DNA of 16,037 nt, taken from assembly GCA_012841765.1 (NCBI GenBank), contig DUUA01000012.1:1-16037 (forward strand). The letters run 5' to 3'. Each line of letters starts with the position of its first letter. Position 1 is the first letter of the stretch. The position numbers and the translations under genes are program-made. The stretch is from Acholeplasmataceae bacterium. GTDB taxonomy: Bacteria > Bacillota_I > Bacilli_A > ML615J-28 > CAG-698. Of this stretch, positions 7,284 through 14,486 are shown in pieces. The notes beneath the pieces are model-generated. The model was given only the letters and a program-made list of their open reading frames with translations, did not search any database and was not told the DNA's origin.

Positions 7284-7835
7284 ATGGTTAATTTCAAAAC
7301 AACTAAAACTATAAGAAATTTAACTCTTTCAGCAATTTTGGTGTCTTTAGGAGTGATTTTTTCTTTTATAGATGTAATGATAAGTCGAGCAGCATTCCCA
7401 TTTTTGCCTACAGCAAAAATAGGAATTGCAAATATTATAATATTAATTGGTATTTATGCTTTTGATTTTAAAACTAGTTTAAGTATGGCTGTCTTAAAAG
7501 CAGCATTAACAGGATTGATACTTGGTAATATGATTAGTTTCATTATTTCTATGTCAGCTACTTTAGTTAGTTTTTTTATAATGTATTTAGCTCATAGAGC
7601 TTTTAAAGATAAAACATCAATGGTTGGAGTTAGTGTTTTAGGTGGTTTTTTCCATATGGTAACACAATTATTTGTTGTAAGTGTTATTTATAGGTTAGGT
7701 GACCTAGTTATTTTATATGGTGCGTTATTAGTTTTTGTTTCTTTATTAACAAGTATAATAATTGGAATAGTTAGCAATAAATTATTTTCATATCTTGATG
7801 GTAAAAACTTAATTGATGATACTATTATTGAATGA
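7284..7835 (+). CDS. HepSI / Gx transporter-like membrane protein
   Basis: Integral membrane protein of 183 residues of the Hpre_diP_synt_I type (Gx transporter family), which resembles the substrate-binding S components of ECF vitamin transporters; databases often label it heptaprenyl diphosphate synthase component I. The conserved AKIGIAN stretch (44-50), the GLILGN segment (77-82) and GGFFHMVTQL (120-129) sit among about five to six hydrophobic helices. A short acidic C-terminus follows. The substrate cannot be told from sequence; isoprenoid or cofactor-precursor uptake has been suggested for relatives, and no ECF ATPase is nearby. An AGGGG site is 11 nt upstream, a little far. A -10-like TATATT lies at 7259-7264 without a convincing -35. 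Its stop is just before the DHH gene, so it probably leads that operon. Confidence 0.8.
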   Translation: MVNFKTTKTIRNLTLSAILVSLGVIFSFIDVMISRAAFPFLPTAKIGIANIIILIGIYAFDFKTSLSMAVLKAALTGLILGNMISFIISMSATLVSFFIMYLAHRAFKDKTSMVGVSVLGGFFHMVTQLFVVSVIYRLGDLVILYGALLVFVSLLTSIIIGIVSNKLFSYLDGKNLIDDTIIE

Positions 7836-7840
7836 GGTAT

Positions 7841-7847
7841 AAAGGAG
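7841..7847 (+). promoter_or_regulatory. Ribosome binding site deciding the first DHH gene start
   Basis: AAAGGAG lies 8 nt before ATG 7856. The upstream in-frame ATG at 7832 overlaps the preceding gene's stop, has no such site and would add eight residues absent from the family. Confidence 0.8.
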
Positions 7848-7855
7848 ATAAATAT

Positions 7856-8797
7856 ATGTTCAAAGAAATTAAAAAAATGATTGAGAAATATAATACTATC
7901 ATTATTGAGCGACATGCAAGACCTGATGGTGATGCTTTGGGATCACAAATTGGTTTAAGGGAAGCACTTTTAGAAACATATCCAGATAAAAAGGTTTATG
8001 CAGTTGGTGATTATAATACTAGATATTCTTTTATAGGGAGATTGGATTTAATTGATCCTAGTACTTATACAGGGGCTTTGGTATTTGTTTTAGATTCAGC
8101 AGAACCCAAATTATTATATAAAGACACTTACAAGTTAGGCGATTTTATAATTAAAATTGATCATCATATCTCAGTATGTGATTTCGGAGATTTAAATTAT
8201 GTTGATACCAGTTATGAAAGTTGTGCTGGAATTATTACTGAAATGATTATTGCTCTTGATTTTAAATTAAATCAAGAGGGAGCTAAAGCTTTGTTTACGG
8301 GTATGGTTACAGATAGTGGTAGATTTAGATATGAACAGACTACTCCAAGAACTTTTAGAGCAGCTGCTTGGTTACTTGAAAAAAGTATTGTTTTAGATGA
8401 TATCTATTCTAATTTATATATTGAAGAACTAGAGATGGTTAAACTTAAGGCTAAACTTATTAATAGTTTCAAAGTAACAAAAAATAATGTTGCTTACTTA
8501 AAAAACACAGCTAGAGATGTTATAAAATATGGTGTTGATGTTTATACTCTTTCAAGAGGTATGGTAAATACTATGGCTGGAATAAGAGGAATTGACATTT
8601 GGGTTAATTTTACTGAAGATGTTGAAAACAACCGCATTTTATGTGAGATTAGATCTAGCAAATATAATATTAATCAAATAGCTGTTAAATATGGTGGCGG
8701 AGGCCATAGACTTGCTAGTGGGGCTTCATTAACTAGTTTTGAAGATGCAGATAAAATGATTGCTGATTTAGATGAACTTACTAGTGGAGGGAAATAA
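7856..8797 (+). CDS. nrnA: DHH/DHHA1 phosphoesterase, NrnA-like (copy 1)
   Basis: Cytosolic Mn-dependent phosphoesterase of the NrnA/oligoribonuclease-pAp phosphatase group, which degrades 2-5 nt RNA and 3'-phosphoadenosine 5'-phosphate; some relatives also cleave pApA from c-di-AMP. The 313 residues are standard. Metal-binding motifs are all present: RHARPDGDALGS with His20, Asp24 and Asp26; VLDSA with Asp80; DHH at 102-104; VTDSGRF with Asp153. The C-terminal DHHA1 domain ends in YGGGGHRLASGA (279-290), the nucleic-acid-binding glycine loop. Start chosen by the ribosome site at 7841. The stop overlaps the start of a second DHH gene by one base (TAATG), so the two are coupled. Copy 1 has the variant GGGGHRLASG where copy 2 has the usual GGGHAQASG, hinting at divergence in substrate. 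Confidence 0.92.
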   Translation: MFKEIKKMIEKYNTIIIERHARPDGDALGSQIGLREALLETYPDKKVYAVGDYNTRYSFIGRLDLIDPSTYTGALVFVLDSAEPKLLYKDTYKLGDFIIKIDHHISVCDFGDLNYVDTSYESCAGIITEMIIALDFKLNQEGAKALFTGMVTDSGRFRYEQTTPRTFRAAAWLLEKSIVLDDIYSNLYIEELEMVKLKAKLINSFKVTKNNVAYLKNTARDVIKYGVDVYTLSRGMVNTMAGIRGIDIWVNFTEDVENNRILCEIRSSKYNINQIAVKYGGGGHRLASGASLTSFEDADKMIADLDELTSGGK

Positions 8798-9780
8798 TGG
8801 ATAATTTAGATATAAAAAAACAAATACTTAATAAGATAAAAGAATATGATTCAATTATTATAGTTAGACATCAAAGACCAGATGGTGATTGTATTGGTAG
8901 TGCTTTAGGTTTAAAAGCTATTTTAAGGGATACTTTTCCTAAAAAAAGAATATATAGCATTTCTGAGGATTGGAGCGACTATTTAAGTTTTTTAGGAAGT
9001 GATGATTCTGAAGTGAGTTTAGATGTTTATAAAAAATCATTAATCATTGCCTTAGATACTGCTACTAAAAATAGAATTAGTAATAAAAGTTATGTTTTTG
9101 GTAAAGAAATAATTAAAATTGATCATCATATTAATGTTGAGCCTTATGGAGATATTAATTATGTAAGAGAAGATATGCCAGCTACAGCATCAATGATTCT
9201 TGATTTTTATGATTCTTTTAGAGATGAATTAAAAATGAATTATAAAGCAGCCCTTTGTTTGTTTACAGGAGTTGTAACAGATACAGGAAGATTCAAATAT
9301 AGTAGTGTAAATTCAAATACAATGAGACTTGCCGGTGAAATGATAGATTATGGCATTGATATCGAAAAGATTTATGCGAAGCTTTATTTAAGAGATGAAT
9401 CTTCGTACAAGTTAAAAGGATATATTTTTAATAAATTTAAATCAACTGAAAATGGTGTTGCTTATATCTATTTCTCTCAGAGAATTCAAAAGAGATTTGG
9501 TGTTTCTTCTTCAGAAGCAGCAGCACTTGTTAATAGTTTAGATTCTATTAAAGGGAAACTAATCTGGATTATTTTTGTTGAACAAGAAGATAAGACTATT
9601 AGAGTAAGGCTTAGAAGCCGATTTGCAAGGGTTGTAGAAATTGCTCAAAATTATAATGGCGGTGGTCATGCTCAAGCAAGTGGAGCAACCGTTAATAATA
9701 AGAAAGAAATGAAAGAACTTCTTAAGGAAGCTGATCAAATATTAAAAGAATTTAAAGAAAAGAATCCGGAATTGTTTTAA
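8797..9780 (+). CDS. DHH/DHHA1 phosphoesterase, NrnA-like (copy 2)
   Basis: Second, paralogous DHH phosphoesterase of 327 residues in tandem with the first. It keeps the same catalytic set: VRHQRPDGDCIGS with His25, Asp29 and Asp31; ALDTA with Asp87; DHH at 109-111; VTDTGRF with Asp162; and NGGGHAQASGA (287-297) closing the DHHA1 domain. Both copies therefore look active, and the pair aligns along its whole length with clear but moderate identity, so the duplication is not recent. The expected role is again nanoRNA, pAp or linear dinucleotide hydrolysis; division of labour between the copies is inference. It starts in a TAATG overlap preceded by GGAGGG and ends in another TAATG overlap with surE, placing three nucleotide-hydrolysing enzymes in one transcript. 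Confidence 0.92.
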   Translation: MDNLDIKKQILNKIKEYDSIIIVRHQRPDGDCIGSALGLKAILRDTFPKKRIYSISEDWSDYLSFLGSDDSEVSLDVYKKSLIIALDTATKNRISNKSYVFGKEIIKIDHHINVEPYGDINYVREDMPATASMILDFYDSFRDELKMNYKAALCLFTGVVTDTGRFKYSSVNSNTMRLAGEMIDYGIDIEKIYAKLYLRDESSYKLKGYIFNKFKSTENGVAYIYFSQRIQKRFGVSSSEAAALVNSLDSIKGKLIWIIFVEQEDKTIRVRLRSRFARVVEIAQNYNGGGHAQASGATVNNKKEMKELLKEADQILKEFKEKNPELF

Positions 9781-10499
9781 TGAAGATATTAATAACTAAT
9801 GATGATGGCATTCAAGCTGAAGGAATTAAAGTTTTAGTTGAACTTGCAAAACAATATGGTCAAGTATTTGTTGTAGCTCCTTATTCAAATCAATCAGCTA
9901 CTAGCCATAAAATTAATATTAATTGCGGTTTTAAAGCAGAAGAATATTTTGGATTTAAAGATGTTAAGGCATATCAAATAGATTCATCTCCGGCTGATTG
10001 TGTCAGATTTGCTGAATATTATTTAAAGATTCCTTATGATATTGTTTTTTCTGGAATAAATAGTGGTTTTAATTTAGGATTTGATATGTTATATTCAGGG
10101 ACTGTTGCTGGGGCAACAGAAGCTGCTTATTATGGTAAAAAAGGAATTGCTTTCTCTACATCTTCTAGTAGTTTTAACGGTGTTAAAAAAGACTTTGATA
10201 ATTTAATGAACTATTTATTAATAAAGGAAGTATGGAATTCTTCAAAAATTTTCAATGTTAATTTTCCTGAAATAAGTAAGGGCATTAAACTAACTGTTCA
10301 AGGAGACACTCATTTTGAAACAACTTTTGTTAATAAAGAAAATCTGGTTTATCAAATAGGAAGTCCTAATTTTGGGAAAGATAAAGATAATTTAAAATCT
10401 GACGTTAATGCTATTATTAATAATTATATATCTGTGACTCCGATTGTTGCAGATAAAACTAATTATCAAGCACTAGAAGAACTAAAAGATAAGTATTGA
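9780..10499 (+). CDS. surE: 5'-nucleotidase SurE
   Basis: Divalent-metal-dependent nucleoside 5'- (and 3'-) monophosphate phosphatase, cytosolic, 239 residues, within the family range. Metal ligands are visible: NDDG with Asp8 and Asp9, Ser39 in PYSNQSATSH, and Asn94 in FSGINSG. The GINSGFNLGFDMLYSGTVAG block (92-111) is the diagnostic SurE signature, with DSSPADCV (68-75) before it. Translation starts in a one-base overlap with the upstream DHH gene (TAATG) and there is no good ribosome site, so it should be translationally coupled. Following NrnA-type enzymes, it could dephosphorylate the mononucleotides they release. The stop is TGA, one of the codons showing the standard genetic code. The rpoE promoter overlaps its last codon. 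Confidence 0.95.
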   Translation: MKILITNDDGIQAEGIKVLVELAKQYGQVFVVAPYSNQSATSHKININCGFKAEEYFGFKDVKAYQIDSSPADCVRFAEYYLKIPYDIVFSGINSGFNLGFDMLYSGTVAGATEAAYYGKKGIAFSTSSSSFNGVKKDFDNLMNYLLIKEVWNSSKIFNVNFPEISKGIKLTVQGDTHFETTFVNKENLVYQIGSPNFGKDKDNLKSDVNAIINNYISVTPIVADKTNYQALEELKDKY

Positions 10500-10524
10500 T
10501 TTAAAAGATAATATGAGTTATATT
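10496..10524 (+). promoter_or_regulatory. Promoter of rpoE
   Basis: TTGATT, 17 nt, TATATT. The -35 overlaps the surE stop. The start point would be near 10531, just before the GGAGG site that precedes ATG 10550, giving a leader of about 20 nt. Confidence 0.6.
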
Positions 10525-10549
10525 ATATATATTAATTATGGAGGTATAA

Positions 10550-11053
10550 ATGAAAAATAAATTAAAAGATAGTTCTTTACTTGAGATAGCTTTAGAAATA
10601 ATGCTAAATGAAGAAGAACCTCAAACATTGAATTATATTGCTGAAGAAGTATTCAAAAGAAAAAACATTAAAGAAAAACAAGAAGATTTTCTTGTTCAAT
10701 TTGAAATGGATTTTATGTTAAGTGGTTTATTTCTTCCTTGTGATGAAGGTAAATGGCATATTAAACAAAAACTTTCTGCAAAGTATTTAGATAAAGATGG
10801 ATCAAAGATATATAGTACAAATGATGCATTTGAAGATGAAATTGCGGAAAATGAATTGAAAGATGAAAATTCTTATGTTGGGCAATTTTTAGCAATTGAT
10901 GATGATGAAGAAGAAACTGAACGAGATGAGATTGCTGAAGAGCTAGAAGAATTAGGAGAAACAAAAAAAGTTAGCGAAGATGATGATGAAGAAGATGAGG
11001 AAACAGAAATAGATGATGACGACATTTTTGATGATGACGACTTTTTAGACTAA
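10550..11053 (+). CDS. rpoE: DNA-directed RNA polymerase delta subunit
   Basis: Accessory RNA polymerase subunit of Gram-positive bacteria that promotes enzyme recycling and makes initiation sensitive to initiating nucleotide level. Two-part structure is clear in the 167 residues: an N-terminal HARE-HTH domain (about 8-80, with SLLEIALEIML, then GLFLPCDEGKWHIKQ matching the usual DGRF..GDNKWGLR block) and a highly acidic, presumably unfolded tail from about 94, ending in runs of Asp and Glu (143-167). Length is close to the Bacillus protein (173). A GGAGG site lies 5 nt before the start. Its position directly before pyrG is a conserved Bacillota arrangement and supports the identification. 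Base composition of the tail (GAT/GAA repeats) is skewed by the protein, not by foreign origin. Confidence 0.92.
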   Translation: MKNKLKDSSLLEIALEIMLNEEEPQTLNYIAEEVFKRKNIKEKQEDFLVQFEMDFMLSGLFLPCDEGKWHIKQKLSAKYLDKDGSKIYSTNDAFEDEIAENELKDENSYVGQFLAIDDDEEETERDEIAEELEELGETKKVSEDDDEEDEETEIDDDDIFDDDDFLD

Positions 11054-11074
11054 TAAAAACAAATAAAATAAGTC

Positions 11075-11103
11075 TTGGATTTATGAGTTAATGTTGGTAT
11101 AAT
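11075..11103 (+). promoter_or_regulatory. Promoter of pyrG
   Basis: TTGGAT, exactly 17 nt, then a perfect TATAAT, 22 nt after the rpoE stop. Expected start is A11109 or G11110, so the transcript would begin AG/GAGCCC and run at once into the hairpin at 11118. Confidence 0.62.
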
Positions 11104-11117
11104 AACTAAGAGCCCTT

Positions 11118-11149
11118 AAGAGTTCTCTTTAATAGAGAGCTCTTTTATT
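11118..11149 (+). terminator. Terminator / probable attenuator in the pyrG leader
   Basis: An 11-bp stem (11118-11128 with 11134-11144, one G-T wobble), a 5-nt loop TTAAT, then TTATT. It lies about 8 nt after the predicted pyrG start point and 100 nt before the gene, so it can end both rpoE read-through and pyrG-initiated transcripts. Many Bacillota control pyrG by such a leader terminator. The T-tract is interrupted by A, so termination may be partial. Confidence 0.65.
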
Positions 11150-11251
11150 ATTGTGAAATTATTATTTTATTACTAAGAGAGTATAAAAAGATTATAGAAA
11201 GGAATATGTTTGGCTAAAAAGAAGTCAAAGATATTGTGTTAGGAATATTAT

Positions 11252-12850
11252 ATGAAACAAGCTAAATTTATTTTTGTTACTGGTGGAGTGGTTTCCAGTT
11301 TAGGTAAAGGTATTAATGCATCATGTATTGGCAGACTTTTAAAAGCAAGAGGCTTAAAAGTATTTATGCAAAAATTTGACCCTTATATTAATGTTGACCC
11401 AAGTAATATGTCACCTCTTCAACATGGCGAAGTATATGTAACTGAAGATGGAGCTGAGGCTGATTTAGATTTAGGACATTATGAAAGATTTATAGATGAA
11501 AATTTAAATAAGCACGCTACTATCACTACGGGTAGAATATATCTAAGAGTTATTGAGAAAGAAAGAAGCGGAGGCTATGGGGGCCAAACGATTCAAGTAA
11601 TTCCTCATATTACTAATGAAATTAAAAGTGCTATTTATAATGGAGCTTTGTCAAGTGGTGCAGATGTTGTTATTACTGAAGTTGGTGGCACTGTTGGTGA
11701 TATTGAATCTTTACCTTTTTTAGAAGCTATAAGACAAGTAAGAAGAGAAATAGGACAAAAAAATACAATTTATATACATACTACCTTGGTTCCTTATATC
11801 GCAGCCGCAAAAGAGTTAAAAACTAAACCGACTCAACATAGTGTTAAAGAATTAAGATCTTTAGGTATTAATCCTGATATTATAATGCTTAGATCTGAAA
11901 GAAGTATTCCTTTAGAACAAAAGAAAAAAATAGCTTTATTTTGTGATGTTGAAGATAATTGTGTCATTGAAGTAAAAGATAGAAAAAATATTTATGAAAT
12001 TCCTGATGTGTTAAAAGATCAAAATGTTGATGAAATTATTTGTAATCATTTTGATATTCCTTGTGCTGAAAGTGATTTAACGGAATGGCATTTAATGATT
12101 GATAAAGTTAATAATGCTAAAGGAGAAGTAAAAATAGCTCTTGTTGGAAAATATGTTTCTTTGAAAGATGCGTATTTATCAGTTTATGAAGCCCTAAAGC
12201 ATGGTGGAATTGAACATGGGATTAATGTGAAAATTGATCCTATTGATTCAGAAACAATTACAAGAAGTAATGTAAAAAGTATTTTGGGAGAGTATAAAGG
12301 AATTATTGTTCCTGGTGGCTTTGGAGAAAGAGCAATTGAAGGTTTAATTAACACTATTGAATATGCGAGATGTGAAAAAATTCCTTTTTTAGGAATATGT
12401 TTAGGAATGCAATTATCCATTATTGAATTTACGCGAAATGTATTAGGTTATAAAGATGCATCTTCTAAAGAATTAGATGATGAATGTTTAATGCCAATTA
12501 TAGATATCAACCAAAACCATAACACTCCTTTAAGAATTGGAGCTCATGAAATACACTTAGTAAATGATTCATTAATTAATAAAATATATAAAACTAATTT
12601 AATTAGTGAAAGACACAGACATCGTTATGAGTTTAACAATGTTTATACTAATTTATTTAATAAGACAGAATTGCGCTTTTCTGCAAAAAGCGATAGAAAT
12701 ATTATTGAAGCAATTGAAATTGAAAATCATCCATTTTTTATTGCTGTTCAATTTCATCCAGAATTTAAATCAAGACCAAATAGAGCTCATCCTTTATTTG
12801 CTGAGTTTATAAACAAAATAAAAAATAATAGTGAGGTTAGTTATGACTAA
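11252..12850 (+). CDS. pyrG: CTP synthase
   Basis: Last step of pyrimidine nucleotide synthesis: ATP-dependent amination of UTP to CTP with glutamine as nitrogen donor; cytosolic. The 532 residues carry both domains. The synthetase domain (1 to about 270) has the P-loop-like GGVVSSLGKG (11-20), QKFDPYINVDP (40-50), HYERF (76-80) and KPTQHSVKELR (192-202), part of the UTP-binding and tetramer region. The class I glutaminase domain (about 293-525) has PGGFGERAIEG (354-364), the nucleophile Cys383 in LGICLGMQ, RHRHRYEFN (454-462), and His502/Glu504 in FHPEF, completing the triad. AGGA lies 7 nt before the ATG. Upstream are a promoter and attenuator-like hairpin; downstream a flavoprotein gene overlaps the stop by 8 nt, so both are on one transcript. 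Confidence 0.97.
   Translation: MKQAKFIFVTGGVVSSLGKGINASCIGRLLKARGLKVFMQKFDPYINVDPSNMSPLQHGEVYVTEDGAEADLDLGHYERFIDENLNKHATITTGRIYLRVIEKERSGGYGGQTIQVIPHITNEIKSAIYNGALSSGADVVITEVGGTVGDIESLPFLEAIRQVRREIGQKNTIYIHTTLVPYIAAAKELKTKPTQHSVKELRSLGINPDIIMLRSERSIPLEQKKKIALFCDVEDNCVIEVKDRKNIYEIPDVLKDQNVDEIICNHFDIPCAESDLTEWHLMIDKVNNAKGEVKIALVGKYVSLKDAYLSVYEALKHGGIEHGINVKIDPIDSETITRSNVKSILGEYKGIIVPGGFGERAIEGLINTIEYARCEKIPFLGICLGMQLSIIEFTRNVLGYKDASSKELDDECLMPIIDINQNHNTPLRIGAHEIHLVNDSLINKIYKTNLISERHRHRYEFNNVYTNLFNKTELRFSAKSDRNIIEAIEIENHPFFIAVQFHPEFKSRPNRAHPLFAEFINKIKNNSEVSYD
12833..12836 (+). promoter_or_regulatory. Ribosome binding site deciding the FAD dehydrogenase start
   Basis: GAGG sits 6 nt before ATG 12843, inside the final codons of pyrG. 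A GTG at 12831 is in frame but lies just before this site, so the ATG is preferred. Confidence 0.65.
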
Positions 12851-14261
12851 ATATGATGTTATCATTGTTGGTGCTGGTCCAATGGGAATCTATTGTGCTT
12901 ATGAATTAATGATAAAGAATCCTGAGTTTAATGTTTTACTTGTTGATAAGGGGCATGATATCTATAACAGACGTTGCCCAATTTTAGAACATAAAATTGA
13001 TAAATGTCCTACTGATAAAACAGGATATTCAGGATGTAAGCCAGGCTGTTCGATGACAACAGGTTTTGGAGGAGCTGGCGCTTATTCAGATGGTAAGTAT
13101 AATATTACTAATGAATTTGGCGGTTGGTTAAATGAATATATGGATAGTGAAGAGTTACTTGATTTAATAAGATATGTAGATCAGATTAATTTAGATCACG
13201 GAGCTAATGTTGAAATTACTGATCCCTATACTGAAGAAGTAAGAAATATTGAAAAGAGAGCTATTGCTGTTGGTTTAAAATTATTACGTGGTAAGGTTAG
13301 ACATTTAGGAACAGAAGAAAATTTACAAATTTTAAAAAACATATATGAACATATGAAAGGTAAGATTAATTATTTGTTTGCAACAAGAGTGGAAGAGATT
13401 ATTGTTGAAGATAATAAATGCAAGGGAATAATCTTAGCTGATGGAAGCAAACTTAAGGCTGATAATGTTGTTTTAGGTGTTGGAAGAGAAGGTTCTGAAT
13501 GGTTGGAAAAAGTTCTAACTAAACATGAAATTTTATTTAAGAATAATCCAGTTGATATTGGTGTAAGAGTTGAAACTAATGATATTGTTATGGAAGAGAT
13601 TAATAAAAATTTATATGAAGGAAAATTTATTTTTCAATCTAGTGTTGGTACAACAGTAAGAACTTTTTGTGCCAATCCAAGCGGTCATGTCGTTGTTGAA
13701 AATCAAAATGGAACTATTATTTGTAATGGACATTCATTTAGAGATTTAAGACTGGGAACACATAATACAAATTTTGCATTATTAGTTTCCCATGAATTCC
13801 GTGAGCCATTTAACAATCCTAATCAATTTGCTCATTCAGTTGCACAACTTGCTAATATGTTAAGCCATGGTGGTGTTTTGGTTCAAAGATATGGAGATAT
13901 TGTTAGAGGAAGAAGATCAACATCCAAAAGAATTAAAGAAGGTTTTGTTCAACCAACATTACCAGAAGCTATTCCTGGAGATTTACAATTGGTACTACCT
14001 TATAATACAATGAAATCTTTAATGGAAATGATGGAAGCTTTAAATCATGTTACTCCAGGAATAGCTAGTGATCATACTTTATTTTATGGAGTAGAAGCGA
14101 AGTTCTATTCAGCAAGACCAGAGGTAGATAATAATTTTGAAACTAAGATTAATAATTTATTTGTTGGTGGAGATGGGGCTGGCCTAACAAGAGGACTTGC
14201 TCAAGCTGGAGCAAACGGAGTCCATGTTGCTAGGACTATTGGAAATAGAAATAAAAAATAA
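12843..14261 (+). CDS. Uncharacterised FAD-dependent dehydrogenase (COG2509 type)
   Basis: Flavoprotein of 472 residues in the poorly characterised COG2509 group, related to HI0933/BaiN-like NAD(P)/FAD oxidoreductases; substrate unknown. It opens with the dinucleotide motif IIVGAGPMG (7-15) and closes with the second FAD contact FVGGDGAGLTRGLAQAG (440-456), wording typical of this group. A middle VVLGVGREGSEW segment is also conserved. Between the first strand and the TGFGGAGAYSDGK block (73-85) are four cysteines, Cys45, Cys55, Cys65 and Cys69, in a spacing that relatives also keep, which may bind an Fe-S cluster or a metal. No membrane segment or signal peptide is seen. Start chosen by the GAGG site; it overlaps the pyrG stop by 8 nt, so expression should track pyrG. 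Assignment to the family is good, function is not known. Confidence 0.85.
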   Translation: MTKYDVIIVGAGPMGIYCAYELMIKNPEFNVLLVDKGHDIYNRRCPILEHKIDKCPTDKTGYSGCKPGCSMTTGFGGAGAYSDGKYNITNEFGGWLNEYMDSEELLDLIRYVDQINLDHGANVEITDPYTEEVRNIEKRAIAVGLKLLRGKVRHLGTEENLQILKNIYEHMKGKINYLFATRVEEIIVEDNKCKGIILADGSKLKADNVVLGVGREGSEWLEKVLTKHEILFKNNPVDIGVRVETNDIVMEEINKNLYEGKFIFQSSVGTTVRTFCANPSGHVVVENQNGTIICNGHSFRDLRLGTHNTNFALLVSHEFREPFNNPNQFAHSVAQLANMLSHGGVLVQRYGDIVRGRRSTSKRIKEGFVQPTLPEAIPGDLQLVLPYNTMKSLMEMMEALNHVTPGIASDHTLFYGVEAKFYSARPEVDNNFETKINNLFVGGDGAGLTRGLAQAGANGVHVARTIGNRNKK

Positions 14262-14281
14262 TTTATGAAATCCTTTTCATC

Positions 14282-14310
14282 TTGTTCTAATTTTTATATT
14301 GTACTATAAT
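14282..14310 (+). promoter_or_regulatory. Promoter of the riboswitch-permease unit
   Basis: TTGTTC, exactly 17 nt, then a perfect TATAAT, 21 nt after the preceding gene. Start point expected near 14317, about 25 nt before the riboswitch outer stem. Confidence 0.75.
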
Positions 14311-14340
14311 TAGATATAGTTTTGAACTGTATAATTTAAT

Positions 14341-14437
14341 AAAGCACTTATCGCCAATATAATATGGAAAATTTGGTTCCAGAGTCTCTACCGAGCGACC
14401 TAATCGCTTGACTATTGGTAATATGTAAAGTGTCTTT
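14341..14437 (+). ncRNA. Guanine (purine) riboswitch aptamer
   Basis: Class I purine riboswitch sensing guanine/hypoxanthine in the permease leader. The three-way junction folds by eye: P1 14352-14359 with 14413-14419; J1/2 TAATA; P2 TGGAA/TTCCA (14365-14369, 14377-14381) with 7-nt loop AATTTGG; J2/3 GAGTCTCTAC, which keeps the conserved TNTCTAC core; P3 CGAGCG/CGCTTG (14392-14397, 14405-14410) with 7-nt loop ACCTAAT. GG of L2 and CC of L3 can make the known loop-loop pairs. The specificity base (position 74 of xpt) is C14412, predicting guanine/hypoxanthine, not adenine; the position-51 equivalent is T, against a 2'-deoxyguanosine type. An outer helix AAAGCACTT/AAGTGtCTTT extends P1. This lies in the only gene-free stretch over 300 bases (14262-14633). 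Confidence 0.94.
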
Positions 14438-14458
14438 TTTTGGCATTTTAATATATTG

Positions 14459-14486
14459 GCGAGCATTTTTTATGCTTGCTTTTTTT
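14459..14486 (+). terminator. Riboswitch expression-platform terminator
   Basis: Stem GCGAGCAT/ATGCTTGC (8 bp, one G-T), loop TTTTT, then seven T. Its 5' arm base (14459-14462) is also part of ATATTGGCGA (14453-14462), which is perfectly complementary to the P1 5' strand at 14351-14360. Aptamer formation should free the arm and allow termination; without ligand the long pairing would block the stem base and permit transcription. Confidence 0.87.

Noticed and set aside
937..10499. Possible use of TGA as tryptophan (Mycoplasma code)
   Set aside because: Trp is encoded by TGG throughout, and TGA ends hutU and surE at family-consistent positions.
10761..10964. Minus-strand frame opposite rpoE
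   Set aside because: It is the complement of the GAT/GAA-rich acidic tail, giving a His/Leu-rich peptide with no ribosome site; a composition shadow.
10940..11053. GAT/GAA-rich tract as a DNA repeat
   Set aside because: Irregular codon-level repetition coding the normal acidic tail of the delta subunit; no exact tandem unit.
14265..14280. ATGAAA-tcct-TTTCAT hairpin as terminator of the FAD dehydrogenase gene
   Set aside because: The stem is 6 bp with five A-T pairs, and CTTGTTC follows instead of a T-tract; it abuts the next promoter.
14352..14419. Reading the riboswitch as adenine or 2'-deoxyguanosine type
   Set aside because: The specificity base is C (adenine types have T) and the J2/3 position that is C in the 2'-deoxyguanosine class is T here.
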